This document shows positions 1 to 6,920 of a stretch of DNA of 17,720 bases, piece after piece (the first letter of the stretch is position 1; each line of letters starts with the position of its first letter). The position numbers and the translations under genes are program-made. Source of the stretch: an uncultured Oscillospiraceae bacterium (GTDB lineage Bacteria; Bacillota; Clostridia; Oscillospirales; Acutalibacteraceae); the NCBI GenBank assembly GCA_900547305.1, contig URGH01000053.1, positions 1 through 17,720 of the forward strand. Reading direction: 5' to 3'. The notes beneath the pieces were generated by a model. That model did no database searches, was not told the DNA's origin, and worked only from the letters and a program-made list of their open reading frames with translations.

Positions 1-180
1 GTGCCGAGGACACTACCTCGTTTTGCGCCGACCATACATCGCCGCAGCTGCCGAGCTCGGTGATTTTATGTATAACGCCGCCCTCTGTGGTTTCAAATCG
101 ATCGTCGAAATCAGCCTTTGAAAGACCGCCTGAAGATGCGTTTGTGCCGCCGTAAACACTTACGGAATTGCGTATATCGC
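1..180 (-). repeat. Shared beta-sandwich module in the GH31 protein (N-terminal part only, cut by window edge)
   Basis: Coding repeat. RNSVSVYGGTNASSGGLSKA, DFDDRFETTEGGVIHK and DVWSAQNEVVSSA line up in order with FNVYHGESAVTAGLSAAE, EKYFSVVSRIVKH and KIWDAQDDVVTTA of copy A1. The identity is modest but the spacing is nearly the same. Confidence 0.7.
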
Positions 181-3034
181 TGCTGCATACGGTTACGCTT
201 TCCATTTTTTCCGTATAGGCGTCGTTATAATCGCTGACGCGCGAAAGGCTCGGGAAATTATCCGACGCGGTATCCGAATATATGTTTAATTCGTACAGAT
301 AAAAGACATTTTCCTGCGAAGAGGTGAAGCTTTCAAAACGGATATAACGTGCGGATACGCCCGAAAGGTTCATATGCTCGATCATTCCGCCGCCGTTTGT
401 TACCGAAGCCGCCGGTTTCCATGAAGTACCGTCAGACGAGATTTTTATTGAATACGATTCAGGACCCGAGCCTGCCCATTTAAGGAACAGGTCGCCTAAT
501 TTTTCTTCTTTTCCGAAATCAAGCGTTATAAAGCTCTGCGTACCTGCATATATCCGCGCCGACGTATCGGCAAAGCCGTCTGTCGCAAGCGATACATTTG
601 AAACGGAATTTGAGCTTATTGCAGCCGACGCCGCAAGGTCGCGGTTTTTAGCACCGTCCGCTGTAACCGTAATTTTGCTCCATTCCCCGTTCTTTAAAAT
701 AACGACGGTTCTGAGAGAGCCGTCAATATAATATGACGGTTTTGCCGCAGACAATGAAAGCGTATCGCTTTCGGTCAATGCTGCTCCGTCAACCGAAACG
801 CCCGACGCGTTGACGCCGTAAAGCATTATTACCCTGCTGCCGCCCGATACGTCTGTAGAATAAATTTCAAAGCTGTTATCGCTTACAGCCGAAACGGTGT
901 AGGTGGTTTTTGTATTTTTATCCGTGTAGAAATCACTGCTGCGCGTTCCGTTCGGCGCTGTTACAAGAAGAGCTTCCGCCGCAGTTTCATCACCGAACGG
1001 GGTTGCAAGAGTAAGCGTTTCCGATGAAACGCTTACGGGGAATGCGCTGCCCGAGCGTATATACAGCGGAGAGCGGTTTAAAGGCGCGTCAACCTCTGCT
1101 CGTTTACCGCCGCTTATAACCTCGCCCGTCCACAAATCCACCCAATTGCCGTTAGGAAAATACACATCGGTATAATACGCGCCCTTTTCGGTAACGGGGC
1201 ATACCAGTATATCCTCACAGAAGAGGTATTGTTCCGCAGCACTGAAAAGCGCCTTTTGCCCCGGAAATGCTACCGGCATGGACTGGCACATAGGTATCCC
1301 GCTTTTATTTGCGCAAACCGAACTGCTGTATATTTTTTTCAAAAGATTTTCACGCAGCCAATAATAGCTTTTAAACGACTCCTCAGCCGTTTTGCCGTAA
1401 TACCACGGATCACCGTCCCCCGTGCCGTGCAGCCGCATAAGCGGATTCACAGCGCCAAACTGCATCCACCGCATATAAAGCTCGGGATCCTTTCCCGTAG
1501 CCAGACCGCCTATATCGGTTCCCCATGTTGAAAAGCCGCAGCTGCTGAAGGTAAGCAGCGCGTTTACTGCCTTGCGAAGACCCGAAAAATTCCCTTGCTG
1601 ATCGCCGCCGAAATTTGCCGCCCACTTTTGGCTGCCGGGTGAGGCACTTCTTGCAAAGAGGATAAAATCCTCGCCGCAGGATTTATTAAAAAGCTCATAT
1701 AATTGCTTGGTATAGAAGTAAGGGTAAAAATTATGCAGCTCTTCCCCGCTCATACCGTCGGCGGCGGTGCTGTCGGTAGGTACATACTCACAGTAATCCA
1801 CCATTAAACCGCGTAATCCGTCGGCAATCTTATCCCGCCATACCTCAGAAATTATTTTTGCTGCGTTTTTATGTGTAAAGTCAATTACATCCGAGGTGTG
1901 ATAATCGGTACCGCTTGCATTTTTAAGTCTGGGCAGCGAATACGAGGTAATATCACGGCTTAATTCGGGAGCAATTTCGGAATAATCGTCAAGCGTTAAA
2001 AAGGGATTGCACCAACCGAGCATTTTAATATTGTTCGCGTTCAGAAGACTGTAAGCCGCGGGAATATTATCAAGCGTATTTTCGCCGTACATAGCCGCAA
2101 GATTATTTATTCCGAGAGCCTTATAGCCCGCAAGCTTTTCTTTTAAAATATTACAGGCGTTATCCTTCCCGCCCGATTCCCAAAGCGAAGACGCCGCGCC
2201 GCCCCAATAACGGAACGCCCACTTCGGCTGTAAAGCCGGAGTGCCTATAAGCGCCGAATAAGCCGAAATATTTTCGGTGGGCGTGCCTGCCCAAAAATAC
2301 ATATCAAAAACGGGACCGTAAAAATGCAGGTCGTATTTATCCGCCGCTGCGGCGCCTATATTCGCCACAGCTTTATACGATGAGTTAAAATAAAGCATAT
2401 AGCCCTCGGTGCTGTGAAGAATCGGTATGCTCTTGTAGGTGCTTTCCTCATCGCTCCAGCAATCGCTGTTCCAAAGTGTGTGAACCGTACCGTTAAGGTA
2501 AAGCCCGTCAAACAACTCGCCCATGCCGTACATCAGTTCATCGTTTTTTATACTTCCCCGCAGTTCCGTTTCCTTAAAGGCATTTCCCGATTTTTTAAAC
2601 CGTATCTGCGAGCCGGTAATTTCATATACAAGTCCGTCGGAATTATATATTTCCATTCTCCACGGCGTTGTATTGCGGTTTATTACAATGCTTATGTCCC
2701 TATTATCCGCACCGTAAAACCTCGTGCCGCTTTGTGCAGCCTCGCTTTTGATCTTTTGAAGAGAATCGGGAGAAAAATATCCCTCATAATTTTGTGCATA
2801 AAATCTGAAACCGCCGGAAACCGGAAACGAAATTTTCAGCCTTTCAAACGAGTTCCTCACATAGGTAAGCAAAGTTACATCGTTGCTGTTTACCTGAACC
2901 GCCCGCAGGTCGGATGCGTCATACCAATCGTCCGTTGCGGCGGCATTTACCGAAAATGTGCCGAAAAGCATACCCGAAATAACAGAAACCGCGGAAAAAA
3001 CGGAAATGATTTTTTTTATTAAAGAATGCTTCAT
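1..3034 (-). CDS. Secreted GH31 family alpha-glycosidase with F5/8-type-C domain (3' end beyond window)
   Basis: The frame runs open from an ATG at 3034 to the left edge, giving 1011 residues in the window with no stop. An AAGGA-type ribosome site lies just upstream. Residues 1-31 form a signal peptide (basic start, hydrophobic core, VNA-A cleavage). A beta-rich N-terminal domain is followed by a GH31 barrel at about 250-600. The nucleophile is predicted as Asp413 in MVDYCEYVPTD. The acid/base is predicted as Asp478 in FGGDQQGNF, preceded by ARSASPGSQKW; the segment WGTDIGGL and then RLHG follow. These blocks match the YicI-type alpha-xylosidase/alpha-glucosidase part of GH31 as I remember it. 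Residues of about 790-920 resemble an F5/8-type-C (discoidin, CBM32-like) domain, ending in ARYIRFESF and YELNIYSD. The last 60 or so residues begin a beta-sandwich module shared with two other genes here. It probably removes alpha-linked sugars outside the cell. The exact substrate and any surface anchor are not visible. Confidence 0.93.
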   Translation of the reverse strand, partial: MKHSLIKKIISVFSAVSVISGMLFGTFSVNAAATDDWYDASDLRAVQVNSNDVTLLTYVRNSFERLKISFPVSGGFRFYAQNYEGYFSPDSLQKIKSEAAQSGTRFYGADNRDISIVINRNTTPWRMEIYNSDGLVYEITGSQIRFKKSGNAFKETELRGSIKNDELMYGMGELFDGLYLNGTVHTLWNSDCWSDEESTYKSIPILHSTEGYMLYFNSSYKAVANIGAAAADKYDLHFYGPVFDMYFWAGTPTENISAYSALIGTPALQPKWAFRYWGGAASSLWESGGKDNACNILKEKLAGYKALGINNLAAMYGENTLDNIPAAYSLLNANNIKMLGWCNPFLTLDDYSEIAPELSRDITSYSLPRLKNASGTDYHTSDVIDFTHKNAAKIISEVWRDKIADGLRGLMVDYCEYVPTDSTAADGMSGEELHNFYPYFYTKQLYELFNKSCGEDFILFARSASPGSQKWAANFGGDQQGNFSGLRKAVNALLTFSSCGFSTWGTDIGGLATGKDPELYMRWMQFGAVNPLMRLHGTGDGDPWYYGKTAEESFKSYYWLRENLLKKIYSSSVCANKSGIPMCQSMPVAFPGQKALFSAAEQYLFCEDILVCPVTEKGAYYTDVYFPNGNWVDLWTGEVISGGKRAEVDAPLNRSPLYIRSGSAFPVSVSSETLTLATPFGDETAAEALLVTAPNGTRSSDFYTDKNTKTTYTVSAVSDNSFEIYSTDVSGGSRVIMLYGVNASGVSVDGAALTESDTLSLSAAKPSYYIDGSLRTVVILKNGEWSKITVTADGAKNRDLAASAAISSNSVSNVSLATDGFADTSARIYAGTQSFITLDFGKEEKLGDLFLKWAGSGPESYSIKISSDGTSWKPAASVTNGGGMIEHMNLSGVSARYIRFESFTSSQENVFYLYELNIYSDTASDNFPSLSRVSDYNDAYTEKMESVTVCSSDIRNSVSVYGGTNASSGGLSKADFDDRFETTEGGVIHKITELGSCGDVWSAQNEVVSSA
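270..690 (-). other. F5/8 type C (discoidin, CBM32-like) domain within the GH31 protein
   Basis: The translated segment contains NRDLAASAAISSNSV, then a DG-A sequence, ITLDFGKEEKLGDLFLKW, SYSIKISSDGTSWKP, and ends with ARYIRFESF and FYLYELNIYSD. The order of these blocks is typical of discoidin-type domains, which often bind galactosides or other glycans in secreted glycosidases. The limits are approximate. The glycan bound cannot be inferred. Confidence 0.85.
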
Positions 3035-3052
3035 AATATCCTTTTCCTTTAT

Positions 3053-5095
3053 TTATTTTCGGAATAAATTATATTCAAGCTCCCCGAAAAGGTCATACAA
3101 ATATCCGAACACCTGCGTCCAGATGAGGTAAAGAATGGTAAGGGTAATAACCGCCATTATCATAAAAAACAAAATCAAGATTACGTTTTTAACCGTTTCT
3201 GAGAATGTATAATTATGCGTCTGCATAATTTCCGTAAACAGGAGTACGCCGGTCCATACGATTGCCGTAAAGCCGATAAGCGTAATTATAAACTGCTCGT
3301 TGAGCGAAAGAATATATGAAGCCGCTATGCCGAACGGCGTAAGCAGAATATACGGTGCAAAGGCATAAGCGGTGGTAATATAAATGTTCTTAAAGCTGCC
3401 CTCGCCCTCGCATATTGAGGAGATCATTTTATTCCCGAAAAGCAGTAACGCCAACGGCACAAAGAATATAAGCGGAATCGAGAAAATCGGGATTGCGCTT
3501 ATATCCGTTCGGCGAAAAAGGTAACTCGGCAGATACATATCGCAAACGAACACAAAAAATGTAAGCAGATAAACTCCCGTGGCCGAATATACACTGCCGT
3601 ATTTGCCCGAGCGCAGATAGTAAAAGGTATCTATCGGATGGGTCATCATTTTAAGAATTACCGGGCGGCTACGCCTGCTTTCGGCTTTTGCAAGTATACC
3701 CCTTTTCCGCAGCAAACCAAGCAGACTTGTAATTATTGCCGCGGCAGCAATACCGACTAAAATATACGACATATATTTATTCATCCACTCGTTGCGTATC
3801 TCCCAAAATGCCTGCGAGTAATATTTTTTATTTTTGCAAATTTTAAAATGTTCCATTGCCTCGGAATATTCTCCCTGATAAAGCAATGCCTTTCCGTAGC
3901 CCAAATGCGCAATATCCGAGTTTCCGTTAAGCCTTAGAACCGAAGCCCATATTTCCCCGCTGCTTTCGTAATTTCCCTCGGAAAGCTCATATATGGCGCG
4001 GTGGGTCACAGTAGCAAATTCCGTAGGGAAAAAGGTCTGAACCCGTCCGCGTTCGGAATCGAGAACGTAAATAATACCGTTTTCATCCACCGTTATCGCT
4101 GCGGCGGAGGTGAAAAGTCCCATTCTGTCCGATGATACCGCGCGCCCGCCGAATGAGAAAAGCAGATTTCCGGCTTTGTCATATTCATATATAAGCCCGG
4201 TAGCCGTAAGGGCATAAATATTATCGTATATTCCGTAAGCAACGTCGGTAAAATTCCATTCCTCGCTCATAGAAGAACCTGCGGACATTATATTTACGCC
4301 GTTCATATTATGCAGCTTTAAATAATTCTGCATTTTTGAAGAATCGGATTTCTGACTATCCGCCTGGGTAACGCTTAAAACCGTGTCCTTATCGGCAAGA
4401 TCGATGTTTTCTACGGAGCGCGGGAAACGGCTCAGCTGCTGATCCTTTTGTTCATCGGAAAGTATCAGTTCCTGAACAGTCTCCAAAAATGTAAGGTCAC
4501 GCTTATTCGCCGCAAAAAAGCCCTGAAATACTCCGTTTCGGTCAAACTGCATAAGTCCCTGGTATGAGCCCTGCCCCACGGCAAATATATTTCCCTGGGA
4601 GGTCACTATAACATTTTTGGGCTGATAAACCGTTTGCTCGTTGAAAAGATAGCTGTCGGGTCGGGTGATGCGTCCCAACTCCGCGCCTTCTGCGGAAAAA
4701 TGAACTATAGCCGGAATATCGGGATCGGCAACATAGAGCGACAGGTCGTCACAAACAAATATACCGGTAGGATTTACAAGGATTCCCTCGCCTATGACCG
4801 TCTGTGTCTCGTGAGATAAATCACGCTTTATAACTCTGCCGTTGCCGCTGTCGGCAACATAAAGACAGCCTTTTTTGTAAAATATGTCCTTTGGGTTTGA
4901 AAGCCCCTCATTTCTGAAATACACCGAGCCTGAACGATAAGCGTCCTGTGTTCTTATCCAGTTGTCATCTACGGAAAGCGTATATGTATAGGTTGTGTTT
5001 TCAGCGGCAAACACCGTTAAGCCTGCGGAGCAGAAAACAGATAAAGAAAGTAAAGTAATAATAATTGCGACAGCTTTTTTCACCATGTTCCGCAT
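3053..5095 (-). CDS. NHL-propeller / TPR-like / Yip1-type membrane protein, accessory to ABC operon
   Basis: A 680-residue protein of unknown function. Residues 1-31 look like a signal peptide. About 40-360 contain repeated short blocks such as NPKDIFYKKGCLYVADSGNGRV, NPTGIFVCDDLSLYVAD and ITVDENGIIYVLDSERGRV, typical of NHL-type beta-propeller blades. About 370-432 form a helical TPR-like segment (GYGKALLYQGEYSEAMEHF). A membrane helix at about 443-463 is followed by a basic stretch. Residues 485-670 hold HPIDTFYYLRSG and about five membrane helices, as in the Yip1 family. The predicted topology puts the propeller outside the cell. The gene lies 7 bases after permease 2 and 18 bases before the GH31 gene, so it is very probably co-transcribed with the transporter. 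The ATG at 5095 is only 2 bases after an AGGAG site. The ATG at 5086 (11 bases after the site) is a possible alternative start. Domain names rest on motif recognition. Confidence 0.88.
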   Translation of the reverse strand: MRNMVKKAVAIIITLLSLSVFCSAGLTVFAAENTTYTYTLSVDDNWIRTQDAYRSGSVYFRNEGLSNPKDIFYKKGCLYVADSGNGRVIKRDLSHETQTVIGEGILVNPTGIFVCDDLSLYVADPDIPAIVHFSAEGAELGRITRPDSYLFNEQTVYQPKNVIVTSQGNIFAVGQGSYQGLMQFDRNGVFQGFFAANKRDLTFLETVQELILSDEQKDQQLSRFPRSVENIDLADKDTVLSVTQADSQKSDSSKMQNYLKLHNMNGVNIMSAGSSMSEEWNFTDVAYGIYDNIYALTATGLIYEYDKAGNLLFSFGGRAVSSDRMGLFTSAAAITVDENGIIYVLDSERGRVQTFFPTEFATVTHRAIYELSEGNYESSGEIWASVLRLNGNSDIAHLGYGKALLYQGEYSEAMEHFKICKNKKYYSQAFWEIRNEWMNKYMSYILVGIAAAAIITSLLGLLRKRGILAKAESRRSRPVILKMMTHPIDTFYYLRSGKYGSVYSATGVYLLTFFVFVCDMYLPSYLFRRTDISAIPIFSIPLIFFVPLALLLFGNKMISSICEGEGSFKNIYITTAYAFAPYILLTPFGIAASYILSLNEQFIITLIGFTAIVWTGVLLFTEIMQTHNYTFSETVKNVILILFFMIMAVITLTILYLIWTQVFGYLYDLFGELEYNLFRK

Positions 5096-5102
5096 AGCTC
5101 CT

Positions 5103-5993
5103 TTATTTGATTCCGGAATGAGACATTGTGTTCATAACCCTTGACTGACAAATAATGAATAAAATAAGATTCGGTAAAAACATTATAAGGCTCGCCGCAG
5201 CGGATACCCCCTGCCCGGCAACCCCGCCCGCGCTTGAAAGGTTAGACATATAAAACGTGAAATTTTTAAGCACCTCGTTATTTATAAAGAGATTGGAAGC
5301 CTCCGTGGCATTCCATCCGCTTTGAAAGCTCATAATAACTACGGTTGCAATGGCGGGAGACACCAGCGGCACAATAATTTTGCGCAAAATGCAATAATCG
5401 TCCGCTCCATCAATAACCGCCGCCTCTATAAGTGCGTCGGGCAGCTGGTCTATAAACTGCTTGACCAAAAAAATGCTCGTGGGCGATACCAAAAGCGGTA
5501 TAACGTGCGCAAGAAAATTATTCTGCAAACCGGTGTATACAATAATAAAATACCTCGGAATATTAACCGCTATGGAAACAAACATAAGCGCCACGGTATT
5601 GATGTTGAAAAGGAAATTACGCAGCCTGAAATGTTTTTTTGAAAAGACATATCCCACGCTCACCGCAATTATAACATTTCCCAGAACCACAAGCAGGGTT
5701 GAAAGAATACTGTTAAACAGATACCGCGACGCGGGAACAGATGTATCCGAGGAAAGCGAAAACAGCATTTTGAAATTCTGAAAAGTAGGCTGTTTAACGT
5801 AAAACCTCGGCGGATAGGCGAAGAGCTCGTCTATCGGTTTAAATGCATTCATAAAAATAAACAGTATGGGCAGACCCATTATTACGGCTATCGGTATAAG
5901 ATAGGCGTGAAATTTCAGCTGCCCTACCGAAAACTTTTGCGGGTTTATGCCGTTTCGCTTAATACTGTTGCGTTTGCTTTTTGTCCGTTTCAC
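5103..5993 (-). CDS. Sugar ABC transporter permease, MalG-like (CUT1)
   Basis: A 296-residue inner-membrane permease. After a basic cytoplasmic N-terminus (KRTKSKRNSIKR) there are about six membrane helices, the first being AYLIPIAVIMGLPILFIFMN. The sequence NAFKPIDELFAYPPRF is typical of the MalG branch. The EAA loop that contacts the ATPase is at about residues 189-212: IEAAVIDGADDYCILRKIIV followed by PLVSP, with the canonical EAA, Gly and final Pro. The start is GTG at 5993, with GGAAAGGACGGG upstream. No ATG further in would leave an intact first helix. It starts 20 bases after permease 1 and pairs with it as the heterodimeric membrane channel. No ATPase gene is present in the window, as is common for Gram-positive CUT1 systems that share an MsmK/MsmX-type subunit. 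Confidence 0.95.
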   Translation of the reverse strand: MKRTKSKRNSIKRNGINPQKFSVGQLKFHAYLIPIAVIMGLPILFIFMNAFKPIDELFAYPPRFYVKQPTFQNFKMLFSLSSDTSVPASRYLFNSILSTLLVVLGNVIIAVSVGYVFSKKHFRLRNFLFNINTVALMFVSIAVNIPRYFIIVYTGLQNNFLAHVIPLLVSPTSIFLVKQFIDQLPDALIEAAVIDGADDYCILRKIIVPLVSPAIATVVIMSFQSGWNATEASNLFINNEVLKNFTFYMSNLSSAGGVAGQGVSAAASLIMFLPNLILFIICQSRVMNTMSHSGIK

Positions 5994-6013
5994 CGTATTC
6001 CCGTCCTTTCCTC

Positions 6014-6907
6014 TTATTCATCGCTGCTGCCGAAAAGCTTTTGCGCGCCGTTTGACATAAGCTTTATGCCCAAGATCATTATAATCGATACCGCAGCCGC
6101 ATAGCCCATTTCGTAACGCAAAAAGCCGTAGTCCTCTATATGGGTCGCTATAAGCTGACCCGCATAGTTAGGCGTGGGGTTTGAACCCGAAAGAGCAGTT
6201 CCCACCCCGCTTGAAGAAAATGTGTTTACTATCGCCATTATTGCTCCGAAAAGCATTTGCGGCTTTGAGGACGGTATGGTTATGTAAATAATCTCTTGAA
6301 AACGGTTTTTTATGCCGTCTATATACCCTGCCTCATAAAGCTCGGTGTTAACGTTCAAAATGCCGGAAAGTATTGCAAGAAAGCCTACGCCCATGCTGCT
6401 CCATAAAGCCACAAGTATCATAATAGGCAATAAATACTTGTCGGATTGCAGCCATGCTATCGGCTGCTCGATAATATTCAGCTTTGTTAAAACATAATTC
6501 AGATACCCGCTTTTGTCTCCGTTGAATATTACTCCCCATACTGTAGTCAGCAATACGCCGCCCGTCATTGACGGGGAATAAATAATTACCGTAAGTATCG
6601 TTCGTACCCGCTTTGTTACCTGTGCTAAGGACCATGCCAGAAAAAAGCCGAGAATATAACCGCCTATGCCCACAAACAACGAATATACAACGGTGTTCGG
6701 TAAAACCTTTTGCATGAATATCTGGTCGTTTGTAAACAGCTGCATATAGTTTTTAAGCCCTATCCACTTGGGAAATTCAATGGTATTGAACTGTGTGAAC
6801 GAAAGGAATACAGATGCCGCAACCGGTAAAACGATAAACAGAATAAATAAGATTATATAGGGGAATGTAAGTATAAAAACAGAATGTTTATTTAAAAGCT
6901 TTTTCAT
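6014..6907 (-). CDS. Sugar ABC transporter permease, MalF-like (CUT1)
   Basis: A 297-residue membrane protein with six predicted helices. It begins MKKLLNKHSVFILTFPYIIL, followed by VLPVAASVFLSFTQFN, the usual N-terminal pattern of CUT1 MalF/LacF/UgpA-type permeases of about 300 residues. The EAA loop is near residue 190: LYEAGYIDGIKNRFQEIIYI followed by TIPSSKP. The chosen start is the ATG at 6907, eight bases after a GAGG ribosome site. Earlier in-frame ATGs at 6913 and 6934 are too close to that site or before it, and the one at 6934 would overlap the stop of the upstream gene at 6921. It lies 13 bases after the binding-protein fusion and 20 bases before permease 2, consistent with one transport operon importing an oligosaccharide. 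Confidence 0.95.
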   Translation of the reverse strand: MKKLLNKHSVFILTFPYIILFILFIVLPVAASVFLSFTQFNTIEFPKWIGLKNYMQLFTNDQIFMQKVLPNTVVYSLFVGIGGYILGFFLAWSLAQVTKRVRTILTVIIYSPSMTGGVLLTTVWGVIFNGDKSGYLNYVLTKLNIIEQPIAWLQSDKYLLPIMILVALWSSMGVGFLAILSGILNVNTELYEAGYIDGIKNRFQEIIYITIPSSKPQMLFGAIMAIVNTFSSSGVGTALSGSNPTPNYAGQLIATHIEDYGFLRYEMGYAAAVSIIMILGIKLMSNGAQKLFGSSDE

Positions 6908-6920
6908 TTGCATTGCCTCT

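Noticed and set aside
2414..3022. Open frame of 202 codons on the plus strand
   Set aside because: It is antisense to the N-terminal part of the GH31 gene, where the minus-strand frame has a signal peptide and family motifs. Its translation looks like shadow coding.
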